61,354 bases of DNA from Bryobacterales bacterium. Lineage in GTDB: Bacteria; Acidobacteriota; Terriglobia; Bryobacterales; UBA6623. The translations under genes and the position numbers were made by a program. The stretch is taken from the NCBI GenBank assembly GCA_028819255.1, contig JAPPMB010000113.1:1-61354 (forward strand), written 5' to 3'. This document shows, in pieces, positions 1 to 9,080 of this stretch. Each line of letters begins with the position of its first letter. The stretch's first letter is position 1. The notes beneath the pieces are model-generated. The model did not search any database. It was not told where the DNA came from and saw only the letters and a list, made by a program, of their open reading frames with translations.

Positions 1-45
1 CTTCCAATCACACCATATATTGAGGTTGGGCACTCAGGTCAGTAA

Positions 46-1027
46 GTCCCATTCCTTAGCAGGGCCGTCGCAGGTGGGCGGCCTCGTCCCGTAGTCCACC
101 GCGAGCCGGTCGAGAGCCTCATCGCGAATCTGAGGCTGCGGGATGGATCCTACCTGAAGCGAGCCGCTGCACTTCTCTTCCACCCGTCGCCCGAATGGCT
201 CATGCCCGATGCTTGTGTGAAGATCGCCTACTTCCGTGCCTCGGAACTGCTGTTTCAGGATGTGATCGGGGGCAACCTCTTCACGCAGGTGGACCGCAGG
301 ATGGATCTGCTGGATACCGAGTACATGCTCGGCCTTATTTCGTACAACCAGGTCTACCGCTTCGAGACCTTTTCCGTACCATCGGATGCCATGCGGGAAG
401 CGGTGATCAACGCCATCATTCACTGCGACTATGCCAACGCTACTCCGATTCAGATTCGAGTGTACAATGACCGGCTTTCGATCTCGAACGCGGCGCACGT
501 ATCTCCCGAATGGGCTGCGGAGCGGCTTGCCGAGAAACTCTCGTCGCAACCGTACAATCCGCGAATTGCCTACGCTTTCTTCCTCGCCGGCTTGATTGAG
601 GCTATGGAGCGCGGCGTCCGGCGGATTGTGGACTTGTGCCGCGAGGCTGGCAACCCGACGCCAGCTTGGCGGTTCGAAGCGGGTGGAAACGGCCTGCAGG
701 TGCGGTTCCCATACTCGGCGCCGTCCTTGGCTGCCCGCTCCGCCGCTCTCGGAAATGCGGCAGGGCACCACTCAGGAGCCTAGCCAAGAACCCAGCGGGA
801 CCACACAGAAGGGTATCCAGAAACCCACTTGGTCGCCCCAGAGATCCGCCAGGGATCGAATTCTGGATCGTCTCAGGGCCAGGCCCGCGCTCACCCGGAG
901 CGAACTCGTCGAGCGTGTCGGCCTGACGCCGGACGGGGTGAAATGCCACTTGGAAAACTTGAAGGCTACCGGAGTCATCCTTCGAGTCGGTTCGGAAGGA
1001 ACGGGACACTGGGAGGTGCTCCGGTGA
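46..1027 (+). pseudogene. Broken AlbA_2-type ATP-binding transcriptional regulator
   Basis: Recognisable as the C-terminal two thirds of the family of putative regulators with an AlbA_2 domain followed by a GHKL-like ATP-binding domain. The frame open from position 46 reads through segments such as LRDGSYLKRAAALLFHP, REAVINAIIHCDY and RGVRRIVDLCREAG, all typical of that domain. After about position 715 the family sequence (a GTTQ-rich linker, then a winged helix RSELVERVGLTPDGVKCHLE) continues in the next frame to the stop at 1027, so there is a frameshift between about 715 and 765. The N-terminal AlbA_2 domain is absent: an in-frame stop lies at 43-45 and nothing before it matches. Non-functional remnant; the family call is from memory of its motifs. 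Confidence 0.7.
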
Positions 1028-1507
1028 GGGGTCTCAGACTGGAGGAGGCAGGGGAACCATCCCCGATGGCGACGCCTTGCCGAACTCTTGGCGTGCCCAC
1101 GCGCCCTGCGCCAAGCCCCCGCCTCGCCCCTACCGCCAGTCCGTGACCAGCGGATAGCGACGGAGACGGCGAGCTAGAGAGACAGCGGCTAACGGGCGAG
1201 GTTTCGTGTGCCGAAGCTCGTCCGCACAGCTTTGCACCGGTCCGGTACGGGCAGCCCGCCTGTCGCTTCATGACGGACTCGGACGGCGACGGGACTTTGA
1301 GTGCGCCAGCCGGCGCCGCCGAGACAGGACCTCAAGGGTGTTCGCACCGGCTTGACGACTCTGGGCGTGATCGGAGTCCTTGGCGGTTTCGCGGCGCTCA
1401 AGCCATGTCCATCTCGCCGTCCACAGTCCGGTCTGCGCGCCGCAGGGTCCCGGCGTCAAACTGTGGAAACCTTGACGCGAGGCGTTTCATCGATCATCGT
1501 GTTCACC
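1028..1507. other. Intergenic stretch, no gene seen
   Basis: About 480 bases between the broken regulator and the sulfatase. Open frames here have no recognisable motif. The sulfatase frame is open upstream to about 1301, but that extension looks non-coding (proline- and arginine-rich, no signal peptide). Confidence 0.4.
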
Positions 1508-2911
1508 GTGCGTAGATTCCCCCTGACCCTTCTCTTGTGCTGTGCCGGTTGCGGTCCGATAGACGGCGACCCCGCGCAGACCGGTCGTCCGCCGAACGTC
1601 GTCGTGATCCTCGCCGACGATCTGGGCTACGCGGACGTTGGATTCCAGGGCCTGACGGACTTCGCGACCCCAAACATCGACCGTCTGGCCGAATCCGGAG
1701 TCCGGTTTACCAATGGCTACGTCAGCCACCCCTTCTGCAGTCCCTCACGGGCCGGCCTGCTGACGGGCCGCTACCAGCACCGCTTCGGCCACGTCAACAA
1801 TCCGAAGTTCCGGGCAGACGAAGGCTTGCCGCTCGAGGAGACGCTTCTGCCGGAGGCGCTCGCGCCCGCCGGCTACGTCAGCGGGATCGTAGGCAAGTGG
1901 CATCTCGGCGACGAGGCGCGATTTCGTCCGCGCGAGCGAGGGTTCGACGAGTTCTTCGGGCTTCTCGGAGGCGGCCACGACTACTTCAGATCCACCACAC
2001 GCGACGCCCGAGAGTATCTGATCCCCCTTCATGCAAACGGAGTCGAGATCCCCGTGGAGGGCTACTTGACAGAGCAGCTGACGCAAGCCGCCCTGGACTT
2101 CGTGCGGCGGCACTCCGGGAGCCCCTTCTTTCTCTACCTCGCGTACAACGCGCCTCACGGACCGCTGCAGGCGCCGTCCGAACTGCTGGAACGGGTCAGC
2201 TCCATCGAAGACACTCGCCGGAGAACTTACGCTGCGATGGTCACTTCGCTCGACGACGGAGTGGGTGAGCTGGTTGTGCTTCTCGACCAGCTCGGCTTGT
2301 CCGAGGACACGCTGGTGTTCTTCCTGAGCGACAACGGCGGGCCGACGCCGGCGAATGCGTCCGACAACTCGCCCTTGCGGGGAACCAAGGGGACAGTCTA
2401 TGAAGGCGGCGTCCGTGTACCGTTCGTGGCTGCATGGCCGGACGCCCTCCCGGCCGGGACGCGGTTCGATCTTCCTGTCAGCGCACTGGACATCTTTCCG
2501 ACGGCTGTCGCAGTCGCCGGAATGGAGCCGGCCTCGGGTCTTGACGGCGTCGATCTGATGCCGTACCTGACCGGGCAGCGCCCCGGAGCGCCTCACGAGC
2601 AGCTCTTCTGGCACTCGGAAGCCGGAGCCCAGTACGCGGCGCGCGGCCCGGACCGCAAGTATGTTCGGACCCTGGACCGGGAACCGGAACTCTACGCCAT
2701 CCACGACGACGTGTCCGAAAGCGTCAACGTCAGCGACGGAGATCCGATGGCCGCCGAACTTGGGAAGGCTGTCGATGCATGGCATGCCGAACACCCGCCG
2801 CCTGCCTGGCCCGGGACCAGTGGCCGGTTCGTCGTGCATCCCAACACCATGCTCGGCCTGGGGGCGGACCAGGCCGAGATCGACGCCTGGACTGCCGGAG
2901 GACGGCGATGA
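1508..2911 (+). CDS. Secreted type I sulfatase, probable lipoprotein
   Basis: Arylsulfatase-family hydrolase expected to cleave sulfate esters outside the cytoplasm. The N-terminal metal-binding segment NVVVILADDLGYADVGF and the signature CSPSRAGLLTGR are present. Cys77 is the residue that a sulfatase-maturating enzyme converts to formylglycine; no such enzyme is in the window. The GTG at 1508 is chosen because it gives a short signal peptide (RRFPLTLLLCCAGC) ending at a cysteine, suggesting a lipoprotein, though the lipobox is imperfect. A GTG at 1499 is equally possible. The downstream PhoD-like gene overlaps by four bases (ATGA), so the two are probably translated together. The actual substrate, sulfated polysaccharide or other, cannot be told. 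Confidence 0.88.
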   Translation: MRRFPLTLLLCCAGCGPIDGDPAQTGRPPNVVVILADDLGYADVGFQGLTDFATPNIDRLAESGVRFTNGYVSHPFCSPSRAGLLTGRYQHRFGHVNNPKFRADEGLPLEETLLPEALAPAGYVSGIVGKWHLGDEARFRPRERGFDEFFGLLGGGHDYFRSTTRDAREYLIPLHANGVEIPVEGYLTEQLTQAALDFVRRHSGSPFFLYLAYNAPHGPLQAPSELLERVSSIEDTRRRTYAAMVTSLDDGVGELVVLLDQLGLSEDTLVFFLSDNGGPTPANASDNSPLRGTKGTVYEGGVRVPFVAAWPDALPAGTRFDLPVSALDIFPTAVAVAGMEPASGLDGVDLMPYLTGQRPGAPHEQLFWHSEAGAQYAARGPDRKYVRTLDREPELYAIHDDVSESVNVSDGDPMAAELGKAVDAWHAEHPPPAWPGTSGRFVVHPNTMLGLGADQAEIDAWTAGGRR

Positions 2912-4629
2912 ACGGTGCGGGTCCTGCCCGGACTGTTCTCCAGTCCCTCATCCTGCTCGGTTTCCTTCTGAACTGTTCCGGCGCCGACGAGCCGTTCCGC
3001 GGCCACGCTCCGCCCGAGGCGTTTCTGGAGGATCCGGAATACCCGTACTTCGGCGCTGAGACGCCTTGGAACCTGCGGTTCTTCTATGAGCATGCCGAGA
3101 GGCTGACCAAGCGGCAGGGACAGCGCCAGATGCTCGAGATCGTGCGCGGCAGGCCCGAGGAAGCCGTCCGGTATGCGGAGGAACTGCTTGTGGTCGATCC
3201 GTCCGACCAGGAGTCGCTATTCAATCTGGCTGTCGCCCGGACCCAGCTCGGTCAGCTTGACGAGGCGCTCGAGGCGGCTCTTCTAGCCGAGGAGGCGGGG
3301 CTTCCGTTCCCGCGGTTTCTGGCTGGTCCGCGGGACCTGCTCAAGCCCCTGTACGACTTCGAACCGTTCCGCCGGGAGGCTGAGCGGCGCGACATCCGCC
3401 TGATTCACGGTCCCATGGTCGGATCGGTGACCGGGCGCCGCGCCCGGTTCTGGGTCCGCACCTCGCAGGAGTCCGAGGTGCAGGTCGTTGCCGTGGCAGA
3501 CGGCGCCGATCCCTTCAGGCCCAATCTTCTCTCCGAGATGGGTCGGTCCTCCGCCGAGGACGACTTCACCGCAATCGTGACGCTGAGCGGACTGCAGCCG
3601 GGCACGAGGTACAGGTACGACGTGCTGGTCGACGGCCGTCCGGAACTGGATCCCGACTATCCGTCCTTTGCAACCTCGCCCGAAAGGGGCGCGCCTGCGA
3701 GATTCGAGGTCGGATTCGGCGGAGGGGCGGGCTACGTTCCCCGGAACGAGCGGATGTGGAACACGATTTCCGCTCGCGACGTGAAGGCGTTCCTGTTTCT
3801 GGGCGACAACGTGTACGTCGACCTGCCGGAGATGCCTGGTGGCCTTCACCACTACACCTACTACCGGCGGCAGTCCGGGGAGGAGTTCCGCCGGCTTGTC
3901 GCCCGCACTGCAATCTACGCGATCTGGGACGACCATGACAGCGCCACGGACGATGTCTGGCTGGGGCCCTACAGCGACAGGCCCTCCTGGAAGATGCCGT
4001 CCCTTGAGCTGTTTCGGGGCAACTGGGTCAACCCGGGCTACGGTTCCGAGGAGTGGCCGGCGACATGGTTCGAGTTCGCCATCGGCGATGTGGACTTCTT
4101 CATGCTCGATGGCCGCTTCTACCGCACGAACCCGTTCGGCGAGTCCCCCACCATGCTCGGTCCTGACCAGAAGAGCTGGCTCCTGGGGCGGCTGATGCAG
4201 TCGGAGGCCACCTTCAAGGTGCTGGCGTCGCCCGTCCCGTGGTCCTTTGACACCAAGGGAGATGCGGTCGACACCTGGAACGGCTTTCGCCGCGAGCGGA
4301 CCGAGATCTTCGATTTCCTTGCCGAGAACAAAATCGAGGGGGTGTTCCTCCTCTCCGCCGACCGGCATCGCTCGGACGCAAGGCGGATCGAGCGGCCCAA
4401 AGGCTACCCTCTCTACGAGTTCGAGAGTTCGCGCCTCACCAACGAAGCCGTTCACGACCTCGTGGCCGGGGCGCTGTTCGGCTACAACGAGAAGCAGTCG
4501 TTCGGGCTTCTCACCTTCGACATGACCGCGCCCGATCCTGCGGTCAGGTTCCGCATCGTCACCATTGACAGCGAGGTCGTAGGTGAGATCACCCTGCGAC
4601 GCAGCGAATTGGCTCACTCCCTGCCCTGA
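2908..4629 (+). CDS. TPR-linked PhoD-like phosphodiesterase/alkaline phosphatase
   Basis: Metallophosphoesterase of the PhoD type, 573 residues, with an N-terminal hydrophobic segment ending LLNCSG that may be a lipoprotein signal. Residues about 70-135 form a TPR-like region (SLFNLAVARTQLGQLDEAL). The PhoD N-terminal beta domain follows (VGSVTGRRARFWVRTS). The catalytic domain shows GDNVY (Asp300-Asn301) and WDDHD (Asp341 to Asp344), the metal ligands of the family, and later SADRHRSD. The ATG at 2908 lies inside the sulfatase stop region, giving an ATGA overlap and suggesting one transcript. A sulfatase beside a phosphodiesterase would fit scavenging of sulfate and phosphate from extracellular esters, which is an inference. 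Confidence 0.85.
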   Translation: MNGAGPARTVLQSLILLGFLLNCSGADEPFRGHAPPEAFLEDPEYPYFGAETPWNLRFFYEHAERLTKRQGQRQMLEIVRGRPEEAVRYAEELLVVDPSDQESLFNLAVARTQLGQLDEALEAALLAEEAGLPFPRFLAGPRDLLKPLYDFEPFRREAERRDIRLIHGPMVGSVTGRRARFWVRTSQESEVQVVAVADGADPFRPNLLSEMGRSSAEDDFTAIVTLSGLQPGTRYRYDVLVDGRPELDPDYPSFATSPERGAPARFEVGFGGGAGYVPRNERMWNTISARDVKAFLFLGDNVYVDLPEMPGGLHHYTYYRRQSGEEFRRLVARTAIYAIWDDHDSATDDVWLGPYSDRPSWKMPSLELFRGNWVNPGYGSEEWPATWFEFAIGDVDFFMLDGRFYRTNPFGESPTMLGPDQKSWLLGRLMQSEATFKVLASPVPWSFDTKGDAVDTWNGFRRERTEIFDFLAENKIEGVFLLSADRHRSDARRIERPKGYPLYEFESSRLTNEAVHDLVAGALFGYNEKQSFGLLTFDMTAPDPAVRFRIVTIDSEVVGEITLRRSELAHSLP

Positions 4630-4827
4630 CAACCCGCCAATCCCAGCGGCCAGGCTCGTGTTTCAAGGCCATCTGCCGTGTTCCTGCTTTGCTGTTATCA
4701 GAATTCAGGTACTCCATCACTGCTCATCTGCCGCAAAGATACTCGATCTGAGGTCAGCGAAGGGATTCGTGAGCATTCCGGCAGGATCCGGCCGGTTCGG
4801 GCCGGGGAGGAGGGTGAGCGGCACCGT

Positions 4828-5035
4828 CTGGAAGTCGAGGTGCGCCCACGAGCGAACGGTCAGACGCAGTGCTCCCGCTGCAGCCAGCGGGCTCCGCTCT
4901 ACGACCGGCCTCCGCGGAGCTGCTTCCAGTTCGTGCCAGTGCCGGGTCTGCCGACCTTCTTCGTGGACGCCATGCGGCGAGTGGATTGTCCATGCTGGGG
5001 CAGGGCGAAGATGGGGCGCGTGCCGTGGGCGGACG
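4828..5035 (+). pseudogene. ISL3-family transposase N-terminal remnant
   Basis: The frame through this stretch carries the zinc-finger start of ISL3 transposases: LEVEVRPRANGQTQCSRC, then FVPVPGL, then FVDAMRRVDCPCWG and VPWADGKQR. The CxxC...CPxC pattern and the closing WADGK are characteristic. No start, no DDE catalytic domain and no terminal repeats are seen; just past the match the sequence becomes unrecognisable and runs into the RelB operon. It is a short eroded insertion-sequence fragment. Positions 4630-4827 hold nothing else I can name. Confidence 0.65.
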
Positions 5036-5149
5036 GCAAGCAGCGGTCTGCCGGGACCCGGCTGCCGTGCTCCGGTGCGTGGCAGAACTCGGCCCGACGC
5101 ACCAGTTCCCGCGCCCGCTCGGGCTCGGACGCCGAAACGGTAGAAGTTA

Positions 5150-5179
5150 CTGACCAACACGCTCCTGGTGCATGATAAT
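5150..5179 (+). promoter_or_regulatory. Candidate promoter/operator of the relB-yafQ operon
   Basis: CTGACC (5150-5155), an 18-base spacer and GATAAT (5174-5179) resemble sigma70 boxes. A small inverted repeat, ATGA...TCAT, overlaps the -10 element, as is usual for autorepressed toxin-antitoxin operons. The antitoxin start lies about 30 bases downstream. Read from sequence only. Confidence 0.35.
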
Positions 5180-5209
5180 GTCATTCACAAGGCTGGGAGA
5201 GGTACGAAG

Positions 5210-5473
5210 ATGGCTGCAAATCAGCTGGTGCAGGCTCGCATCGATGGTGCCATCAAGGAAGAGGCCGCAGTCGTACTGGCGGCAGTGGGTTTGAGGGTGT
5301 CCGATGCCGTGCGCCTGCTGCTGACCAGAGTGGCGCGGGAAAAGGCCCTTCCTTTCGCCCCGCTCGTTCCGAACGCAGCCACCATCGAGGCGATGCGGGA
5401 AGCTCGGGCAGGCGGGCTGCGTAGGTTCGATTCCGTCCAAGATCTGATGGCTGACCTGCATGCGCAGGATTGA
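5210..5473 (+). CDS. RelB/DinJ-family antitoxin
   Basis: Antitoxin of 87 residues. The N-terminal ribbon-helix-helix (VQARIDGAIKEEAAVVLAAV, then SDAVRLLLTRVA) would bind the operon promoter, and the C-terminal tail (MREARAGGLRRFDSVQDL) is the usual toxin-wrapping part. The ATG at 5210 starts the ribbon-helix-helix and follows a weak purine run; an in-frame ATG at 5168 would add 14 residues not seen in the family. It overlaps the toxin frame by 14 bases. Because the toxin has an in-frame stop, this antitoxin is probably an orphan. Confidence 0.85.
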   Translation: MAANQLVQARIDGAIKEEAAVVLAAVGLRVSDAVRLLLTRVAREKALPFAPLVPNAATIEAMREARAGGLRRFDSVQDLMADLHAQD

Positions 5474-5741
5474 ACGAACGAGGCAATTCAGGCGGGACTA
5501 CAGGCGCGAGGCCGAGGGGCGGCGCCGCACCATACTCGACGCGGCACTAGCGTCCGTTCTAGTCGCCCTGGCAGGCGACGACCGTCTGGACGCCCGGTAA
5601 CGGGACCATCCGTTGCACGGCGAATGGAAGGATCTTCGCGATTGCCACTTGCGACCGGACTTGCTGCTGATCTATCAGAAGTCGGACGCCGGGACACTTC
5701 GACTCGTTCGTTTGGGCTCACACTCGGAGCTTGGACTTTGA
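5460..5741 (+). pseudogene. YafQ/RelE-type mRNA interferase toxin with one premature stop
   Basis: Reading from the ATG at 5460 gives a typical YafQ start (RIERTRQFRRDYRREAEG), then TAA at 5598-5600. The same frame continues with RDHPLHGEWKDLRDCHLRP, DLLLIYQKSD and VRLGSHSEL to a TGA at 5739-5741. The family normally has tyrosine at the stop position (xYRDHPL), so a single TAT or TAC to TAA change explains the break. The catalytic histidines and the aspartate of the family are still present after the stop. This indicates recent inactivation of the toxin while its antitoxin remains intact. Confidence 0.8.
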
Positions 5742-6611
5742 TCTTCGTTGCTGCGGAGCCCGGGCCCGTCCAAGGCGAGTCACGGCTGCGTCTTCGCTTG
5801 AGAAGATTCCCTTACCCCATTGGATTTCAACGAGTTACGCTGACCTTATGGAAGAGAAAACTATGCAATTTCGGCTAGAGTAGGACGAAGTCTCGCGATC
5901 CTCAGCACGCTTGGCGCGAGGATTGGCCATTCTCAGTGTTCATGTTCAGTGCCTCTTCCGGTTCACGCTCGCAGGCGCACGGCGCTGCGCCACTGTGCTC
6001 CGAGTCACAGCGAGACTCGCGCAAGATTGGAGGGGGCGGCATCTGCCCAGTATTGAGGCGAGAGACGCATGGAACCGAAGACGATCGTGGACCAGGCTCA
6101 CCGGCTGCCCGGATTCAAGCAATTGCGGACTTGCCACAGCGCAGCCCTACCCATAGCTTCCGCTCAAGAACACTCTTCTCCGGCAATTCTCAAACATGAG
6201 AGGGACACCGGTTGGCGGGTGTCCCCCGCTCAGTTCCGTACGTGCCTGCGCATAAGCCTCCCGCCGCCGCTTGACGGCAAACCGTCGGCCCGGCCACGGG
6301 TGCCGGATGCGAATCGGAGGCTACAACAGCTCCGCCATCCGATCCAGTATTTTCCAGGCAAAGGGATGCGCCGTGTTCGCGTCTCGTCGCTTTGCCGTGT
6401 CCCCGCCGGGCAATCGCCGCCTGATCACGGCCAGCATGGCGAACGGGCTGCGAGGCCTTCCGGCACGGCACCCTCGTCGCCATTCGCACGGAATCGATCC
6501 GATCGTTGATCTCCCCGCCCGGGTGAGTGCGGGCAGTCCGGTCCGGTGGCGCTGCGTTCTCGTGGCGATCCGCTCCGGGCGGCGGCTGCCCTGTGCGAGA
6601 ATACCCCCGCC
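5742..6611. other. Intergenic region, decayed DNA
   Basis: About 870 bases without a convincing gene. Open frames on both strands have no recognisable domain. Short pieces look like eroded coding sequence (the minus-strand frame ending near 6321 reads HPFAWKILDRMAEL, perhaps a transposase tail), but I cannot assign them. It contains the 8-bp hairpin at 6202-6225. Confidence 0.35.
6202..6225. repeat. Perfect 8-bp inverted repeat, possible group II intron 3' end
   Basis: GGGACACC (6202-6209) and GGTGTCCC (6218-6225) pair around an 8-base loop. Read on the minus strand, the preceding sequence (GGCTTATGCG...CACGTACGGAACTGAG) vaguely resembles group II intron domain V followed by a terminal hairpin, but about four of nine domain V pairs fail and no reverse transcriptase is seen. 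It could simply be a terminator-like hairpin without a U tract. Confidence 0.3.
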
Positions 6612-7586
6612 ATGCTGCAGTCCGTCCTGATCAGCAAGCACATCTACGGCGAAGCTGTGGCCTTCCTGCGGGAATCGGTGCGGGTGGACTATCACGACTC
6701 GGACGAAGGATTGCCCGCCCGGGATCTGCGGCAGCGACTGTCCGGCAAGGCCGGGCTGGTCTGCCAGCTCACCGACCGCGTCGACGCCCCGCTGATGGAT
6801 GCCGCTCCGGGCGTCAAGGTGATCTCCAACGTAGCCGTCGGCTTCGACAACATCGACATCCCTGCTGCGACCGAGCGCGGCATCATGTGCACCAACACGC
6901 CCGGAGTCCTCACCAACACCACCGCGGACCTCGCGTTCACGCTGATCCTGGCCGCCGGCAGGCGTCTCGGCGAGGCTGAGCGGTACTTGCGAGCGGGTCG
7001 CTACAAGCAGTGGCGCGTCGATCTGCTCACGGGCTGGGACATCTGGGGCGCCACACTGGGCGTCTTCGGAATGGGCCGCATTGGACAGGCTGTGGCCCGT
7101 CGTGCCAGCGGATTCAACATGCGCGTCCTCTACTATGATCCATTTCGGCAGAGCGAGAGAGTCGAGCGGGAACTCGGGGTCGAGTATGTGCCAAAGGACG
7201 AACTGCTGGTCCAGTCCGACTTCGTCACACTGCACTGCGCCCTGACCCCTGAGACGCGCCACCTGATTTCCACCGGTGAGTTGCAGCTGATGAAGCCGAC
7301 CGCTGTGCTGGTCAACTCGTCGCGGGGCCCGGTCGTCGATGAAGCCGCTCTCGCCGATGCGCTCGCGACGGGAACGATTGCGGCAGCCGGCCTCGACGTG
7401 TACGAGAACGAGCCGCACGTACATCCGCAGCTGCTCGAACTCGAGAACGTTGTGATCGTGCCGCACATCGCTAGCGCCTCCATCCGGACGCGAACAAGGA
7501 TGTGCATGCTCGCCGCCGAGAACATGCTTGCGGGCCTGGCCGGGAGACGACCGCCGAACATTCTCAATCCCGAGGTGCTCGAGTGA
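6612..7586 (+). CDS. D-2-hydroxyacid dehydrogenase (glyoxylate/hydroxypyruvate reductase-like)
   Basis: NAD(P)-dependent reductase of 324 residues, the usual length for the family. The Rossmann motif GMGRIGQAVARR lies near residue 155. The catalytic arginine is in NSSRGPVVDEAAL, the glutamate in the ENEPHVHPQL region and the histidine in VPHIASAS. The ATG at 6612 begins a normal N-terminus (MLQSVLISKHIYG); the frame is open to 6546 but the extra residues look non-coding. It overlaps the glycerate kinase gene by four bases, so the likely reaction is reduction of glyoxylate to glycolate or hydroxypyruvate to D-glycerate, feeding that kinase. Exact substrate is inferred from context. Confidence 0.87.
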   Translation: MLQSVLISKHIYGEAVAFLRESVRVDYHDSDEGLPARDLRQRLSGKAGLVCQLTDRVDAPLMDAAPGVKVISNVAVGFDNIDIPAATERGIMCTNTPGVLTNTTADLAFTLILAAGRRLGEAERYLRAGRYKQWRVDLLTGWDIWGATLGVFGMGRIGQAVARRASGFNMRVLYYDPFRQSERVERELGVEYVPKDELLVQSDFVTLHCALTPETRHLISTGELQLMKPTAVLVNSSRGPVVDEAALADALATGTIAAAGLDVYENEPHVHPQLLELENVVIVPHIASASIRTRTRMCMLAAENMLAGLAGRRPPNILNPEVLE

Positions 7587-8938
7587 CCGGTGCCGGGGCC
7601 AGGAGTGTGCTGCTGCGGCTCTTTCGCGAGACGCTCGAGGAGCTCTCGCTTGGCCGCGTGATGGCGTCCGCGGTCGCATTGCGGGGCGGCCGGCTCATGG
7701 CCGGCGGCGCCGAGGTGAACGTCACCGAGCCGGAGCGGATCTTCGTTGCCGCCATCGGCAAGGCGGCGCGGCCAATGTGTGATTCCATCGCTCCGATGCT
7801 TCCTGCCGACAGGACGTCGTTCGCGGTGGTGGCGCCCGGCCCGGCCCAGCCGGCCTCGCAGGGCATGCAGGCCTTCGCGGGAGGCCATCCGTATCCCAAC
7901 ACGGAAAGCGAGGCCGCGGCGAGACATGTGCTGGCAACGGCGCGGGAGCTCGGCAGCCGGGACCTGCTCGTCTGCCTGCTGTCCGGTGGAGGGTCTGCGA
8001 TCTGCGAGGCCCCGCTGGACCCGGAGGTGTCGCTGGAGGACCTCAGGGAGTTCTTCAGGGTTCTGGTGACCTGCGGCGGAAACATCGTGGAGATGAACGT
8101 GCTGCGCAAGCACTTCTCGCTGATCAAGGGGGGCAGGCTGGCGGAGGCTGCCGCGCCCGCTCGGCAGCTCACGCTCTATGTCTCTGACGTGCCGGCCGGA
8201 GAGCCGTCTTCTGTGGCGTCCGGCCCGACGATGCCCGACGAGTCGAGCTCCGAGGACGCCTATGAGATTGCGGCGAGGCTGGGGATCGTTTCCCGGCTGC
8301 CGCCCAGCATTCGCCGGCGATTCGAGCGGCGCGACCTGCCGGAGACTCCCAAGCCGGGAGGGGAGGCGTTCCGGCGCGGCCAGTGGGCCTGCCTGCTGGA
8401 CAACTCCGACGCGCTCGAGAGCCTTGAGTCGAAGCTGACGGCGCTGGGCTGGATCCTGGAGCGGGACCTGAGTGTGGACGACCAGCCGGTCGATGAAGCA
8501 GCCGACACTCTGCTGGACCGGCTGGAAGGCCTTGCTGCCGCCCATCCGGGAAGGACAGTGGCTGTGACGACGGGAGGCGAGCTGAGCAGTCCGGTCACCG
8601 GCGACGGGATGGGAGGCCGCAACCAGGCGTTCGTGCTCTGGGCGGCGCGCAAGGTCGCCGAGCGAGGGATGGATGCCACGGTCCTGAGTGCCGGAACCGA
8701 CGGAATCGACGGGAACTCGCCCGCGGCCGGGGCCATCGCCGACGAGACGACGGTCGCCCGGGCCGGGGCAATGGGTATGGACCCGGCGGACTTCGAGCGG
8801 CGATCGGATTCCTACCGGTTCTTTCACCGGCTGGGCGACCTGATCGTGACCGGTCCGACCGGCAACAACGTCAGGGACCTGCGCATGATCGTTGCAGGTC
8901 TCCCCCAGGGGCGCCGGCGTCAAGAGAATGGGGCCTGA
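7583..8938 (+). CDS. Glycerate 2-kinase (DUF4147/MOFRL family)
   Basis: 451 residues of the GckA/TtuD family, which phosphorylates D-glycerate to 2-phosphoglycerate. Motifs include LLSGGGSAICEAPLD in the N-terminal DUF4147 domain and, in the MOFRL domain, TTGGELSSPVTGDGMGGRNQ and SAGTDGIDGNSPAAGAI. The GTG at 7583 overlaps the upstream stop (GTGA), giving translational coupling with the hydroxyacid reductase. Together they would convert glyoxylate- or serine-derived hydroxypyruvate into glycolysis. Older annotations call this family hydroxypyruvate reductase, but the kinase role fits the domain. Confidence 0.9.
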   Translation: MTGAGARSVLLRLFRETLEELSLGRVMASAVALRGGRLMAGGAEVNVTEPERIFVAAIGKAARPMCDSIAPMLPADRTSFAVVAPGPAQPASQGMQAFAGGHPYPNTESEAAARHVLATARELGSRDLLVCLLSGGGSAICEAPLDPEVSLEDLREFFRVLVTCGGNIVEMNVLRKHFSLIKGGRLAEAAAPARQLTLYVSDVPAGEPSSVASGPTMPDESSSEDAYEIAARLGIVSRLPPSIRRRFERRDLPETPKPGGEAFRRGQWACLLDNSDALESLESKLTALGWILERDLSVDDQPVDEAADTLLDRLEGLAAAHPGRTVAVTTGGELSSPVTGDGMGGRNQAFVLWAARKVAERGMDATVLSAGTDGIDGNSPAAGAIADETTVARAGAMGMDPADFERRSDSYRFFHRLGDLIVTGPTGNNVRDLRMIVAGLPQGRRRQENGA

Positions 8939-9080
8939 CGGTTCGGCGGCCCGATTCGGCAATCCGGGGCAATTGGAAGTCCGTGCTATCTTTGCCTTCG
9001 TCCGGGCCGCCGGGCCGATCCACGAGTTCGCGGAATCGCCGGACCGCCGTCTTGGGGGTCAACCAAACTGGAGTGAACGA

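Noticed and set aside
6190..6300. Group II intron 3' end on the minus strand
   Set aside because: The candidate domain V has about four mismatches in nine pairs and there is no reverse transcriptase; kept only as a hairpin.
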